Shown here: positions 21,400 through 33,360 of the stretch, piece after piece
How positions within the stretch are numbered: the stretch's first letter is position 1
Layout: each line of letters opens with the position of its first letter
Source of the DNA: Physella acuta
Lineage: Eukaryota > Mollusca > Gastropoda > Physidae
Assembly (NCBI RefSeq): GCF_028476545.1
Contig: NW_026732543.1
Location: forward strand, 326,501-390,500
Length of the DNA: 64,000 bases
Direction: 5' to 3'
The notes under the pieces: generated by a model
Databases searched by the model: none
The model's input: only the letters and a program-made list of their open reading frames with translations
What the model was told of the DNA's origin: nothing
Made by a program: the position numbers and the translations under genes

Positions 21400-22800
21400 T
21401 GTCTTTAATGCTTATCTTCACTGTTCTATCATTTAGTAATCCAGGATTACCAAAAACACTTTCATTTTCAGATATAACTTTATCTATTGAAGTAAGACTA
21501 GATTCTATTGCATTGTTCAATGAACATATACTCTCCCAATTTAACTTAAGATCAACTAACCAGTTCCTACCTAGTAATGGTGGTCCATTTCCTTCAACCA
21601 CAAGAAGAGGAAGTTTAACACTTTGACCATTATAACTTACATGAACCATACACTCTCCTATTACCGGAACATTGTCACCAGTGTATGTTGTTAGACACTT
21701 GTGACATGGTTGTAGAGGCACTGATCCTCCTGTGACAGCGTCAAAGTCCTTCTTTGTGATGACTGTTAGAGATGCTCCAGTGTCAAGTTGGAAGCTGATG
21801 CTCTTACCGTTGATATTAACTAGTACATTGATGGGAGCATGACATATTGATTTCACAGAGAACAGGTTGAAATCCGGCTGCGAATCAGTTTGAGCATTTT
21901 CACTGGTAGAGTGGTTCATTGGTTGGGTTAGGTAGTCTTGGTGAGAGTTAACATAGTGCTGCCTTTGGTTGCGGTACTGTCTTGACTGGCTAGATTTAGC
22001 AACAGACGAAGACTTTGCAAAGCAGGCCTTGGCAATGTGACCTTGCTTACTGCACTTATAACAAGTTGCAGACTTGAACTTGCATCGATGAGATGCATGG
22101 GGACCTTTGCATCGATGACATTTTTGATAATTATTACTAGATTTAGATCTAGGATTTGAACGTGCAGGCTGTTTAGCATAAGTTGAAATGCTCTGATGGG
22201 GTTGGTGTTTGTTGACTAACCTGCTGTTTACTGCATGGATCTCTGAAGGTGCTTGAGATCTCGCCGCATCAGATGACTGCTGGAATGAAGTTGCAAGTTG
22301 TATTGCTTTTTCTAATGTTAGATCTGACTCGAGCAGCAACTTTCTTTGAACATCAGGGCTGTTTACACCTGTCACAAACTTTTCACACAGTCTGTCAGAC
22401 AGCGTGTCCCCGAATTCACAAAATTCACTTAGATGACGTAAAGCAGCAACATATTCTGATATTGACTCGTTTGGTTGACGAGTCCTACCGTCAAATCTAG
22501 CTCTACATAGAAACTTTGATGGTACAGGCGCATGGTGGTCTGTTAGCAGTTTGCTCAGCTCGTTAAAGCTCTTGGTAGTTAGACTAGCTGGTGCGCATAA
22601 GTCCTTTAGTAGCCTAAATTGTTGAGGCCCTATGACTGTTAACAAAACAGCTCTATTTTTGGCTTCTATCGTCACGTTGTTTGCTTCAAGGTAAAAGCTT
22701 AACCTATCTAGATAATCATGAATGATTTCATCATTCGAATCAAATTCTTTTATTTGGCCATTATTCTAGAAATGCTTAGCCAATATGCTCTAGCAAACCT
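21400..22800 (-). pseudogene. Fossil gag and protease region
   Basis: Gag-like helical part, two CCHC zinc knuckles (CHRCKGPHASHRC, CYKCSKQGHIAKAC) and an aspartic protease with FQLDTGASLTVI. Nucleocapsid-like knuckles directly before the protease are normal for the family. Confidence 0.85.
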
Positions 22801-22854
22801 CTTTTTGAGTAAGTAGGTGCTCTTTCTAGTGGATCATTTATCCTCGTCGCCAGA

Positions 22855-23059
22855 TGTAATGGATTGGAAACACTGACGAGAAGCCGCGTTGGTTGTTAAC
22901 AAGTCTTTATTCCAGCCATGATGGAAGAGAGAGAGCGGAAGTGACGAGAGACAATTATTTATATACATGTAAGGGACATCACTCAAGATAACAGTATAAA
23001 TATAATACTAATACAAGAAGAGTGAGTTCCCTTGACTTCACAAGTCTCACTATATTACA
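22855..23059 (-). repeat. 5' LTR of the Gypsy-type element
   Basis: 205 bp, TG...CA. A candidate primer-binding region (TGGCGACGAGGAT on the minus strand, about 22840-22852) lies just inside it. Confidence 0.92.
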
Positions 23060-23064
23060 TACAC

Positions 23065-24920
23065 AATGCTAAATAATTCAGTACACAACCCCACCTCTTT
23101 TTATTCTTCTTTTATCAGACATTGTTAACTCAGATTGACCGGCCCCCTTAAATGACGCTTACTTTACCCTTATGAACCCACTCGAAATGCAATTTTCGTT
23201 TTCAACTAAATCGTGGATTTCGTTAAAAAAATTAACCTGGATTAACATTAGGTTTGGTATATAGATATATCCTTCCTATAAATTTAAAAAACGACAACAA
23301 ATATTGATAATTTAGTACTACACATTCAAAATAATAGCAACACATATTGATCCATTATTACTTTGGCTTTACTTTCGAAATAACGAAGGCAAAATATTAA
23401 TAAATTATTTCTAAAACTTTAAAAATAATGGCAACAAATTTACTATTGATTAATTATGACTATAATTTTACTTTAAAAATAACAGCAACAAATATTGATT
23501 AATTATTACTACAACTTTACATTCAAAATAAAGGCAACAAAATATTGATTAATTATTACTATAGCTTTTCATGCAAAATAACTGCAACCAATCATTTTAA
23601 ATGAATACATTTGAAAAATGACATCCCTAACGTGACTCTTTCTGAATCTCCCCTCCACCCCACCTCCTCTACAAAATTATGTTCAGCAAAAACCATAAAA
23701 GATTCATAGAAATAAAGTAGACAAAAGAGTAAAGATTAGTAAAGGGCAACTTTTTATTGCCTACGTTTCCAAAGTAAGTGATTGACATTTCATTATCTAT
23801 TCAACTGCAATTTTTGTTTGTTTTGCATTAATGTGCAAACTGACTGCTCCAAAACATAAGGTCACTTTAGATATGACGAAGCATATCCAATGAATTGACA
23901 GGAGTTATTTAAAAATATTTTGAGCATAGTTACTATTAGTCCCAGTTTATATTATAAGAAACTGCACCATGTAGAAAACGCATCATTAAGGTAAATGTGG
24001 TGTTTGCATGTACATACAGTTTAGTGTGTGAACATAAGTTTGAAAGTTGAATAGAGTTAAGATTTTGCATGTTTATATGTTTGGGTATGTGTGTTACTGT
24101 GTGTGTGCTCTGGTCTCTATGTTTGTTAGAATGCTTGGATGCAAGTATGATTTTCAAAAACCTCCGCGACTTTAAACGTTTGTTATGCACACATGTACAA
24201 GTGAGAACTTTGTTTTACAGTCCACAATGTAACACCTCCTCGAACAATTTAAACTTGCCTAGCTTTAGCCCATCTAGTTACAAAACAAGAACCAATCAAT
24301 AAACAGAACCCAATGTAGTGTTGTTAATAATATTTAACCGCAACATTTCATCTTGAATAGTAGTAACAAATATTTCATCAGTACAATTTTAACAAATGTG
24401 TATCTCTGTTTTATATCTACGTTAAAATATTTTTTTAAAAAGTATACTTTGTACTCTGTTATTGTTATTTGAGATAGTTTTGTTAAGAAGTTAGTTTCGA
24501 TGTGGATAATTAAAACAAAACAGAATAAATTCACTTTGGTTACACGCCCATTATAAGGATGTTGAGATAAGAAAAAAAAGATTGCAAACCGTGTTAGTGA
24601 GTTGACTTCTTGCACTCAAGCGTGACATACGATTCTTTGTGTTGAATTGTATAGTTACTTGCGCCGGAAGAATAGTTTTCTGGCAAAAAACATAAAACTT
24701 TTTTTGTTGTGTGTATTCGTCACTTCGACTGTCTGAATGTTGTGGTGTTTTATTTTTAATTTAAAATGTTTTTATTGATTTGCAGATCGCAGCTATCGAG
24801 TCCAAATGTTTAAATTCATCCAAATATTTTATATTTATATAATTTACACGGACAAAATGTTACGTATCTTTTTTAAAAAAAATAATGATTTGGCTACATG
24901 TGTAAAAAAATACAAACTTA
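23065..24920. other. Duplicated flank with about 60-bp degenerate tandem repeat
   Basis: At 23290-23600 a unit of about 60 bp built on ATTCAAAATAA.AGCAACAAA.TATTGATTAATTATTACTAT repeats several times with much decay. The same repeat occurs at 39165-39345. Further blocks (23640-23930, 24000-24200) match 39370-39800. No gene supported; the short frames with TG-repeats at 24069-24300 are not convincing. Confidence 0.6.
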
Positions 24921-24930
24921 TGCTCTAATC

Positions 24931-25255
24931 CAGGGGTTCCCAACCTTTTTTACTCTAGAGCACATTCTAAAATATCGGTAGGGTGGCGGGCACCACCTAT
25001 TTTAAATCGACAAACTCCTTCCACAGGCGTAGCGACCCTTCCCGTCACCCGGGGACAAAACTTTCGATTTGCATCCCCCCCCCCACACTTTCGATTTGCA
25101 CCCCCCCCCCTCAAACTTTCGATTTCCATCCCCTTCAACCTTTCAATAATGTTTATGAAAAAAAATTCTGTCTCTGTCTGATAGTGAGAAGGGGGCACAT
25201 ACGAATCGTTCGGCGGGCGCCATGGCGCCCGCGGGCACGGGGTTGGGAACCCCTG
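24931..25255. mobile_element. hAT-type MITE with perfect 8-bp duplication
   Basis: 325 bp with 15-bp perfect TIRs CAGGGGTTCCCAACC and its complement, flanked by CTCTAATC at 24923-24930 and 25256-25263. The paralogous segment keeps an unoccupied site near 41530 (CTTATGCTCTATTATTT). The interior holds a piece of the other hAT family (ACAGGCGTAGCGACCCTTCCC with TTTCGATTTGCA repeats), so one element carries part of another. Confidence 0.9.
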
Positions 25256-25263
25256 CTCTAATC

Positions 25264-25876
25264 ATTTTATACATAAACGTAATAATCTATTTTACTTGAA
25301 TCCTCTGTTTATCGTCTTTCACCTTCTTAAAATAAAGTTACCTACAGCAAACTTCTGACCACTTCTACTGGACCGATTAATTTCAAACATTTCACAATGT
25401 CAATGCATCTGACAGGAAATATTACCTAATTAGATGATTATTTAACTATTTAAACAAACATCAGCTTTTTTTGGATAGTTTTCCGCATTATTATATAAAC
25501 ATTGGTTTCATTCATTTGGTTAGCATTTATTTAGCGATTTTTGTCTATATGAAAATATTAGTATATAAAATAATACAAAACATGTATATTTCCCGATTGC
25601 AATAAAAGTGCCACACCCCTTAGTGGTATAGAAGAATATACAAGAAAAACTAGGGGAGATCACTATCGCTTTATTTCTTTTGACCACTGAGTCGTGTAAC
25701 GCCAGTGCTAAGTTCCGCGTTAATGAAAGACCGTAATCTTCCATTTATACAATGTGATTGTTATAAAGCAAAGAAGAATAGTACAATGTGATCAAAGCAT
25801 TATCAAAAATTATTTAAAAAAACATTCAAATCAATTTTAAACAATGTGCCAATAAGAACTATGACAAAAGCTTTAA
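25264..25876. other. Duplicated flank, paralogous to about 41640-42210
   Basis: TTCTTAAAATAAAG.TACCTACAGC, CCACTTCTACTGGACC and GGGGAGATCACT blocks are shared. No gene supported. Confidence 0.6.
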
Positions 25877-26419
25877 ACCCCTTAACGCCGACTGTCGCGT
25901 TTTCGCGACATACCGATTTAGCGCATAGCATTTGCGCATATGTAGATTTATCCTACTGCTGCCGGTCGTTGTGTATTGGGTAGATCCAGACGGTTGTATC
26001 GGTACCAGCGGTCACGTTGTCAAGTCGAAATTTATGACGTCACACTCTCCTGAGTCACGCGCATCGTAATTTTTTTGACTTCGTGAATTCGTCCTACTTA
26101 CATTGATTATTATTACTAAATAGGTGATCCGTTTTTTCTACAAAAAATACTAATAGCTTTATTATTCATTCTTTTATGTATATAAACAATATAAATCACA
26201 TATGAGAATAATTTTGGAAGTTATCTGCTAATTACGGTTTGTCGCGTTTTCGCGACATCCGGCAATAAGACAACAAATGGAACTTGGGTGCCAAGCAGGT
26301 ATAACGATATACGATGCATCGCCAAGCTGTCATTCATTCAAGTATGATTATAAATAAGTAAAGGATTTACAATATAGTCTTCGCCTATATATAAAAGTGC
26401 ACTTTAGAACGTACGGTCC

Positions 26420-26485
26420 ATGTGGTAGGTGAAGTAGAGTTCACCTGTTTCATTGACATTGGCATATGGAGAGAGAGCGATGCTT
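26420..26485 (-). mobile_element. SINE family 1 tail fragment
   Basis: GGTGAAGTAGAGTTCACCTG then TTTCATTGACATTGGCATATG is the family tail read on plus. It sits inside the 2-kb element. Confidence 0.6.
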
Positions 26486-26689
26486 GAATAATGTGATCAT
26501 GTTGCTGGGTACAATATAACGAATTTAGCTTTGAAATAGTATTGTAAAATATTAGGAGAACATAAAAAACATAATAGACAACAGGAAGTGAGGTGGTGGA
26601 CTACTATCCTGGATACCACCAAATAAAGGTCTTCACGGTGACCTTGACAATAATAACACTGAGCAAAGACCTACACCTCGTAATAAATA

Positions 26690-27275
26690 CAGTAAGGTTG
26701 AGTACTGACAAACATACCCTTTGCAGTGCTATTGAATACCCACATTAGTGGCATTATACTGGTATTTAGTACCAACAGCAGTGTTATTGAGTACCCACAT
26801 CTTCAGCACTGAGTACCAACATCAGTGACACTGAGCAACCACAGTTTGAGCACTAAGCACTCACATCAGTGATACTGAGTACCTACTGCTAAGGCTGAGT
26901 GCCCACATCAACGTTATCGATTACCAACAGCTCCAGCGCCGAATATCCACAGCAGTTACACCAAGAACAGACGGCAGTAACACTGAGTACCCACAGCTTC
27001 AACAGTGAGTACCCACAGCTTCAGCACTCAGTACACATGGCTTCAACACTCAGTACCCACTCTTTCAGCACTGAGTACCTATACCAGTGGCAATATGTAG
27101 CTACAGCATTGTCATTGGTAATCAATATCAGAATCAGTCGAGAACAATAGCCGTAGCACGAATCGGAAACATAGGGTACCATCAACAATAGCAGTGAGTA
27201 CCCACACCGGTGGCACTGAGTACCCACAGCAGTGACACTAAGTACCCACAGCAGCTGCATTGAGCATGGACGAAT
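26690..27275. repeat. Degenerate minisatellite, unit about 24 bp
   Basis: Variants of GAGTACCCACAGCAGTGACACT are repeated more than twenty times with changing middle bases. Confidence 0.8.
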
Positions 27276-27909
27276 ATACAATGGCTGAACACTGTCATTT
27301 AGGACAGTATTTGTTCACGTGCTTTGTGTGTATAGCAAATATAGGTCAAATGAGAAATATGCGTCTTTATTAGTTGACCTTGAATAAGAGTTCATGAAAA
27401 TTACGTAACCGGGGACAACTAAGGCTCTACACATTGAAGGAAGTCCTTCCATATGTAGTGTGTTACTGTAGTGTAGTAGAATTACGACAGCAAGACATCA
27501 AAATACCTATTCATAAGAGTTAGTCAGTGAGCAGGTGCAGCAGAGTTATGTAACTCTATGCCTGAGCTAATAAAGTATAGTTTTCATGAGTTTTGCAAGT
27601 GATTCCACATCTCCTTGCATGTCCGTATGTTCAGTTTGTGATATTTTATTGTTTCTGCATTGATATTTAGAGAAACATGTAACAGTAAAAATAGTAAAAT
27701 GACCCGGACTAAAATAAAATTAAATTACTGTTTGGTCCATAAGTGCCTGATGTCGCGTTTTCGCGACATACCGTAATTATCATAAAAAATAAGTCCAAAT
27801 TCAAAAACAACTATATACCTCAAATTCAGTGTCAGTATGATGAGAGAAAATCAGCACAAATAATTTTTTACACGCTTGGAACATAATTCAGGCATTAAGG
27901 GGTTATTGA

Positions 27910-28910
27910 GCTATTCTAGATCAGAAATAGACGAAAAGGTGCCAATAATAGAATTTAATATTCTGTTATAAAAAATTGAAATTGCTTAAAGCAAGAGGCC
28001 GTGTTATCATTAACAAAATCAACTTTTAAAGTATCATTTTTTTTTAAATTGGTAATTTTTCAATGTATTAATGTTAAACAGAAGTAAACGACAATTTACT
28101 GTTTTAACAGAGATCATATTGTCAGAATGCATCTTCTAATTATTGGGAACTGTATTGAATTTTAATCAATAAGGTGTACGTTGTAGTCGTACAATAGGGC
28201 TGGTAAGTAAGTCACCAACTAGTTATATGGCTCATGCAGGTTTTATTGAGCCATAGAACTGGTTGGTGACCTACTTACCAGCCCTATACGGCAACCCGCG
28301 CTCGAGTCGAAATATCTTCTCTGAGTACCCCCCCCCCCCCCCACCTCCCCCGACCCAGCTTTCCTATGTACCAGACCGACGTAAATGAAGACAACGGCGG
28401 TGGACATCAGCATTTCTCCAGATGTCAAGTTCACGGAGAAAGATCAACTCTACATCAGCATTGCCACGGATCACCGGTAAATTAACTTATATAAAACTGC
28501 CGTTTATTGTCAGTGATTATTCCAGACTTTTTTCTCCATGGAGGGCACTGTCTATAGTAGGCCTACTTATTGAATATGAATACTACTTGAAGAATTTGTA
28601 TTTTTCTTAACAGTACACCAAGATAGAACTAAACATAAGAAATATATGCAAATGTACGTACACATTGAAGTAGAATGAGAGTAGATTGTGTAATTGCCGG
28701 TGTGAACTAAACTACAACAAAATGACGAAGCTAAAATAAGTGGTTCAATTTGGCTTCTAATTCTTAATGATTTGGTGCAGAAAACAATTCCAGTCAATAA
28801 ATTTAGTACCAAATCTAAATCCTATGTATAAGAAATATTTAAAGGGACTTGAAGAAAAATTTAGTATAGTATTTTAAAAGTTTAGTAATAAGAATTTTAA
28901 ACAATTTGAA
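27910..28910. other. Duplicated flank, paralogous to about 42230-43080
   Basis: CGAAAAGGTGCCAATA, GCAAGAGG, TGTCAAGTT.AC.GAG..AGATCAACTCTAC and TAATGATTTGGTG.AGAAAACA match in order. A local inverted repeat is also present: TAGGGCTGGTAAGTAAGTCACC (about 28196) against GGTGACCTACTTACCAGCCCTA (about 28264). No gene supported. Confidence 0.6.
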
Positions 28911-28914
28911 ACAT

Positions 28915-28926
28915 TATATATATATA

Positions 28927-28998
<72 letters not shown>
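28915..28998. repeat. (TA)n microsatellite just beyond gene D
   Basis: About 84 bp of TA with one interruption, ending 28 bp before the gene D stop codon. Gene F has a similar tract in the same place. Confidence 0.9.
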
Positions 28999-29001
<3 letters not shown>

Positions 29002-29026
29002 TGCATTTACCTTTTTAACAAAATTT

Positions 29027-30237
29027 CTACACATTCCATGCCTGCTCCAGAGCTGTAAATGTCGTATCTGTGTTGTAGACGAACAAGGAACTTAGACTTG
29101 TGTTCCTGGTGGAGAAGTCCATAAGCTGGCATTGTTTGGTAGAGGAGATCCAGTTAAAACCCATACAGATCTGGTCTTGTCTTGGCTGCAGACATTCAGC
29201 TGCACATTCAATAGAACTACGCACTGTTGTGACGAACATTGGCGGCAGTTGGAGTAGCCTGTTCTCGTTAACAACAAATAATCCGTCGTTTGGGTCAAAA
29301 ATATGTCCCATGACTTTTATTTCACATATGATTATCGGTGCAACTGCGTATCTGAAAAACATATTTAATATAAATGTATTATTTTTAAATACATGTTATG
29401 ATTTAATAAAAATAAATGCGAACGTCTTGGAATTTGAGAAACTGTTGTATTGAATTAGTAGCTTATTTTGTAATATTTTTTCTCTGTGTTTAGTTACAAT
29501 AAGCAAACAAATGTTAACTGATTACCTGATTACACGGACGTATCTGCCAATGACAGGAGTAGAACAGTTCCAGGTGTATGTGGTCGATCCAAGTGTACCA
29601 ATTACTTTATAGCAGAGTTCCCCGAGCTCGTTAGGAAAGGTTGATTTCAGTCTGGGATCTGTTCTAAACACGTCGATGCTGAAGTCATACATATATCCAT
29701 CATTTCTGTTACTGTAATAATAATAGATGAAGCCCAAAACATTAGAGTGTCGAGTCTACGAAAACATTAACTAATCACCAATTTAATTTACGCACCGAAA
29801 AAAATGGGAGCGTTAACATTTTTGTAATTTCAAAATATTTTTTATGAATTTTTTATAATCTGAGTACAAAGAAAAATACATTTATATTTGTGAAATATAT
29901 ATTTGAAAAAAAAAACAACGATATGAACATATGAAATGAATAAAAATTTATCTCACTTGTATGTGAATATTATTTGTTTCACCACATAAAGCCCCTGAAG
30001 ATCCACCATCCACCACGAAGGATTAGCATTCATCGTATGCGTGCAACTGAAATGGTCCAAGTTCATATCACTGTTTCCGTCGTTGGCTAGTTTGGCCGAG
30101 AGGTAGACGCCGGAGTAATATACGTCAGAAATCTGGTAGGATGGCTTTTTCAAGGACACATCTGTTAACGTTTTCGCTTCACCAAATGTTTCATAAATTA
30201 TCAGAAGTAAAATAAACATATCTGTAGCTGATTTCAT
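29027..30237 (-). CDS. Gene D: secreted fucolectin-type (FTP) plus PAN-like protein
   Basis: 263 aa from exons 29957-30237, 29526-29711 and 29027-29351, with lengths identical to gene B. The ATG at 30237 begins a signal peptide (MKSATDMFILLLIIYETFG). The FTP half-motifs are [36 protein letters not shown], then [34 protein letters not shown] and IICEIKVMG. The PAN-like module is [20 protein letters not shown]...QCQLMDF. Splice sites AA|gtgaga, CAG|gtaatc and both AG acceptors are clean. Protein identity with B is very high, so D and B are the youngest pair; D lacks the Helitron and SINE found in B and shows their empty sites. Likely secreted; ligand unknown. Confidence 0.82.
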
Positions 30238-30249
30238 TTTGATCAATTT

Positions 30250-31075
30250 TTATATTATAAAATTGTCTTGTTTCCTTATTCGTTGTGTAAATTCAAACTT
30301 TCTTTGATACTTCCACCATAAGTTAGCATCAGCTATCTAAGAACTAAATTTGAAAAATACTATTTATAAGTAAAACATTATTTCACAATTGCATAAAGCG
30401 AATTATTCCAAACGTAATACAATTTTAATCCACTATTTTACTTAAGTTTTGAAGTATTAAAACAAATGTTAGCAATTCACTGTAATATGCCTATAGTGTT
30501 ATGTAACGTGTTTTACAGTGACTTTTTAAGCTTACAATATGTAAGGATTAACTTCAAGGTCGGTTTTTGTATGAACGTAAATTTATCACTCATGTTTGTT
30601 TTTTTTTGTTTTTTAAATTGAACCATTTATATCAGGTGTTAATACCAATTTCTTATATTACCGATCACTTTGTTTTTTTTAAAATTAAAGCAATGGTTAT
30701 CGATCACATAATAACATGACATTGTAAAAATAAATGTCTTTCATTTAAGATAACTCCTAATAAACACACACATTATGTCAAGAACAACAAACCAGTCTAC
30801 AAGTCACCGCCCTCAACTAAAAAAGAGCTCTGAACCACACTACGTACATGGTGTTTTATTATGCCGTTGCCACGACAAAGCTGATTGCTATCAGTTTGCC
30901 GCTACTGAATTGTGTCGATTTGAACATTACAACGTATGGAAGAGCTTCACAGACTGTTTTGTGTGACACAACTTTTGCTTGTTCGTATGACGAAAAATGT
31001 TGTGTCGTGTGATGCCGAATCAATGGCTCCAAAAAAATCTTGTGAACGTTGCTGACCTCTAGTACCAAAAGAGTA
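30250..31075. other. 5' flank of gene D with conserved distal block
   Basis: Colinear with the gene B flank without the piggyBac element. The uninterrupted CATTTAAGATAACTCC at 30739-30754 is the piggyBac empty site. A 63-codon plus-strand frame at 30775 is not preserved in the other copies. Confidence 0.6.
30866..30879. promoter_or_regulatory. X-box-like palindrome, gene D flank
   Basis: GTTGCCACGACAAA, 629 bp upstream of the gene D ATG, followed by GCTGATTGCTATCAG. Confidence 0.45.
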
Positions 31076-31200
31076 AAGGGCGTGGTCGATTGGTAGAGCG
31101 TTGGACTGCTAACCCGAAATTCTCAAGCTCGGAATCCGGGGTCGAGTTCGCAGGACGTCCCTGAGTCCACACAACTCTGATAGGTACCTGACTAACCGAA
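31076..31200 (+). mobile_element. SINE family 1, 3'-truncated
   Basis: GGCGTGGTCGATTGGTAGAGCG, GGACTGCTAACCCG and CCCTGAGTCCACACAACTC; ends after GGTACCTGACTAACC. Same insertion as 12488-12660. Confidence 0.7.
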
Positions 31201-31480
31201 ATGAACCTTTATTCGGACCCGGCATTTAACTTATCCGGACATTTAACATGAAATTTAGCTGGAAACGATATGTAACCTGAAACCAAATTAAAAAACGGAA
31301 ACTGAAATTTGACTCAAATGGAAATTAAACCGCAATCTGAAATGTAACTGAATTAGTAACCTTAATAGGTGCGAATTTTAAATGCAATGAAAACCTTATT
31401 CGGAACCGGCTTTATAACCTGAACCGGAAATTTAACATAAAATAAAACACTTATCAAAAACCTTAACAGTAATCCGAATA
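31200..31480. repeat. Degenerate repeat of AACCGGAAATTTAAC-like units
   Basis: Loose repetition of CCTGAAA, CCGGAAATTTAAC and GAAATTTGAC motifs. A similar degenerate stretch occurs at 40660-40870. Confidence 0.45.
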
Positions 31481-31799
31481 CTGCCGCTCACTATATAATT
31501 TACTTTTCCGGTATGTAGTGTATATCTACATACACTTTTAAAATTAGACGTTAATTTTTTTTCCATTATCTATGACGTCCTTATTATTGTGCATCATTTT
31601 CGGAATTCTATTTTAAATTCTATTGTTTTTTATTAAACACTCAATAACGTCATTCTATTCTGTGTATAAACGATACATCTACACATTACAACAATAATTT
31701 ATCTGGTAACCTTGATTCACACGTAATTACTGCACATTCATACTAACCATAGTCGTAGAACATACGCCGAAACCTTGCCCAAATCTCCCCCTTGATAAA

Positions 31800-32240
31800 G
31801 GTCGCATTCAGAGTTTCTTTCAGGCAGATCTTCGGGGGCGGGGGGCGAAGCCCCTACCACCCCCACCCCCATCCCGAACAACGTCTACCGCCTCTCCCAC
31901 CCCCCCTGAACGAAATATATTTATATAGAAAACATACTTATAACACTGTCCTGCCATACCCAAGCAATAACTCTAATGCCACCCTCTCACCCGAACGAAA
32001 TATAATTTATAAAAAGGATATATACTTTTACCAGTGTCCGCCCCCTCACCCGTAGAATTAAGTCCGACCCGTGAAAATGTCAGTGCCCCTCCCCCCGCCT
32101 CCCTGGAGAAAAAGTCTGAAAGAAATACTGTCTTCATGATTGAGGTTTAGCGGCAAAAGTAGGAAACGGTTCTAGATTACAGATGTAGGGTCTAGCGACC
32201 AGTGTTTCTTTCATACTTTTTTTCTCCGACGGGGGGGGGC
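31800..32240. repeat. Dispersed member of the C-rich repeat family
   Basis: GGGGGCGAAGCCCCTACC, ACGAAATATAATT, TTTTACCAGTGTCCGCCCCC, GGAGAAAAAGTCTGAAAGAAA, then the inverted end ACCAGTGTTTCTTTCATAC near 32205. It has the unit seen in tandem at 13390-14680, but dispersed. Confidence 0.65.
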
Positions 32241-32544
32241 ATTTTAAATTATCTTTCATAAAAGCGTTGGTCGATAAAATAAGCAAAATATCTCATGCGC
32301 GACTAAAGCATTTATAAAAAAAGCTGGATTAATTTTATTGTTTTATTCTCAATGCATTTAAAAGCTTGTTGCTATAAATGATTTTTATATTTTCTTTTAT
32401 TCATTTAAAAGAGTACTTTAGGAGAAAAGGAATTTGTATTAAGCGATCTAATATTTTGATGTACACAATGTACACAGACAGATACAATTGTGTGGGTATC
32501 CCTGATTAGTTATTTATGATAACAAGTTGAAAGCTGATGCTGAG

Positions 32545-32883
32545 TTATAATTATGATCAATATCTCTATAGCAATGGCACAATACTGCATGGAGAAAAAG
32601 CAAGGCAGGAGCGTAAGACAGTGGAAATAAGAAGGAGGAAGTGGCGCTGGGTGGGTCACACACTGCGAAAGGCTCACACAAATGTCACACGCTAAGGACT
32701 TGAATGGAACCCCCAGGGAAAGCGGAAGAGAGGGCGCCCAAGACAGACATGGAGGCGGAGTCTACTCGAAGAACTGAAGCCATCAAAGATGTCTAGGGAG
32801 ACGGCAAAATTAATAGCCGGGGATCGGATGAAGTGGAAGAAAATGGTGGAGGCCCTATGATCCATAAGGAGCAGAGAGGACTA
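32545..32883 (+). mobile_element. 5'-truncated LINE relic, C-terminal end
   Basis: Plus-strand translation gives RRRKWRWVGHTLRKAH, GLEWNPQGKRKRGRPRQTWRR, LLEELKPSKMSRETAKLIAG and DRMKWKKMVEAL. The pattern WxWxGHxLRK...GLxWNPxGKRxRGRPxxTWRR is the C-terminal tail of many invertebrate LINE reverse transcriptases. Two stop codons interrupt it (before GLEW and after VEAL). Only about 110 codons remain. Confidence 0.75.
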
Positions 32884-33360
32884 AGTCTAGTAATTCAATA
32901 CTGCACAAACTGTTTCAAGTGTTCCTATATTTAGTTTTTGAAGTGTAAAGACAGGTAAAAGAGGGTTAGGTTTGAACTGGATTGTACTTTTTTCATACAT
33001 CGTCAATATAAAGAGCAAACTGATTAAAGACTACGACGTTTTAAATTTTTGGTTAGTAAAGTGAATTCAATAATCAATTTAGCTTTGTGATATGGATTTT
33101 TGGCATTTTCAATACATCTGTGCAATTTTGTCAAATAAGTAGTCATAAATACTCAAAACTCTAATTTAAGCATGGAATAGGCAGAGTCGAAACACTATTA
33201 AAAAAAATCTAAGGACGGGATGGAAATATTTTAGATATGTATATTCAAAGTGTAGTAAACACCCCTTGAGAAAATTTTGTGTTACAGTTTCGTGTTAATA
33301 ATCTGATTGTTACTACACCAGCTTGCATTGAAAGATCTCAGCTTAACAACATTATTACTG
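32884..33360. other. AT-rich 5' flank of gene E
   Basis: No shared X-box block was found here, unlike the flanks of B, D, F and G. Nothing else recognised. Confidence 0.45.

Larger units (their letters stand above)
18350..23059 (-). mobile_element. Gypsy/Ty3-type LTR retrotransposon, recent
   Basis: A 4.7-kb element on the minus strand with two 205-bp terminal repeats (TGTAATGG...ATTACA) that look identical by eye, flanked by the 5-bp duplication TACAC (18345-18349, 23060-23064). Identical ends indicate a young insertion. In element order it has a primer-binding region by the right LTR, gag with two CCHC knuckles, protease, reverse transcriptase, RNase H and integrase (the Gypsy order), and a purine-rich tract by the left LTR. 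No envelope-like gene is seen. The coding part appears broken in about two or three places. Confidence 0.92.
25877..27903. mobile_element. 2-kb non-autonomous DNA element with CG hairpins, perhaps piggyBac-related
   Basis: Bounded by inverted ends ACCCCTTAACGCC and GGCATTAAGGGGT. The hairpin TGTCGCGTTTTCGCGACA occurs three times (25893-25910, 26240-26257, 27751-27768), two of them close to the ends. The paralogous segment lacks the insertion near 42205-42225. The left flank contains TTAA, the piggyBac target; the right flank reads TTATT, so the assignment is uncertain. The interior holds a SINE 1 scrap and a minisatellite and encodes no transposase. Confidence 0.65.

Noticed and set aside
26690-27275. 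Possible CRISPR-like array
   Set aside because: Units of about 24 bp are continuous and degenerate with no distinct spacers, in a eukaryotic context.
30775-30966. 63-codon plus-strand frame in the gene D flank
   Set aside because: Indels break the frame in the B, F and G flanks although the DNA block is conserved.
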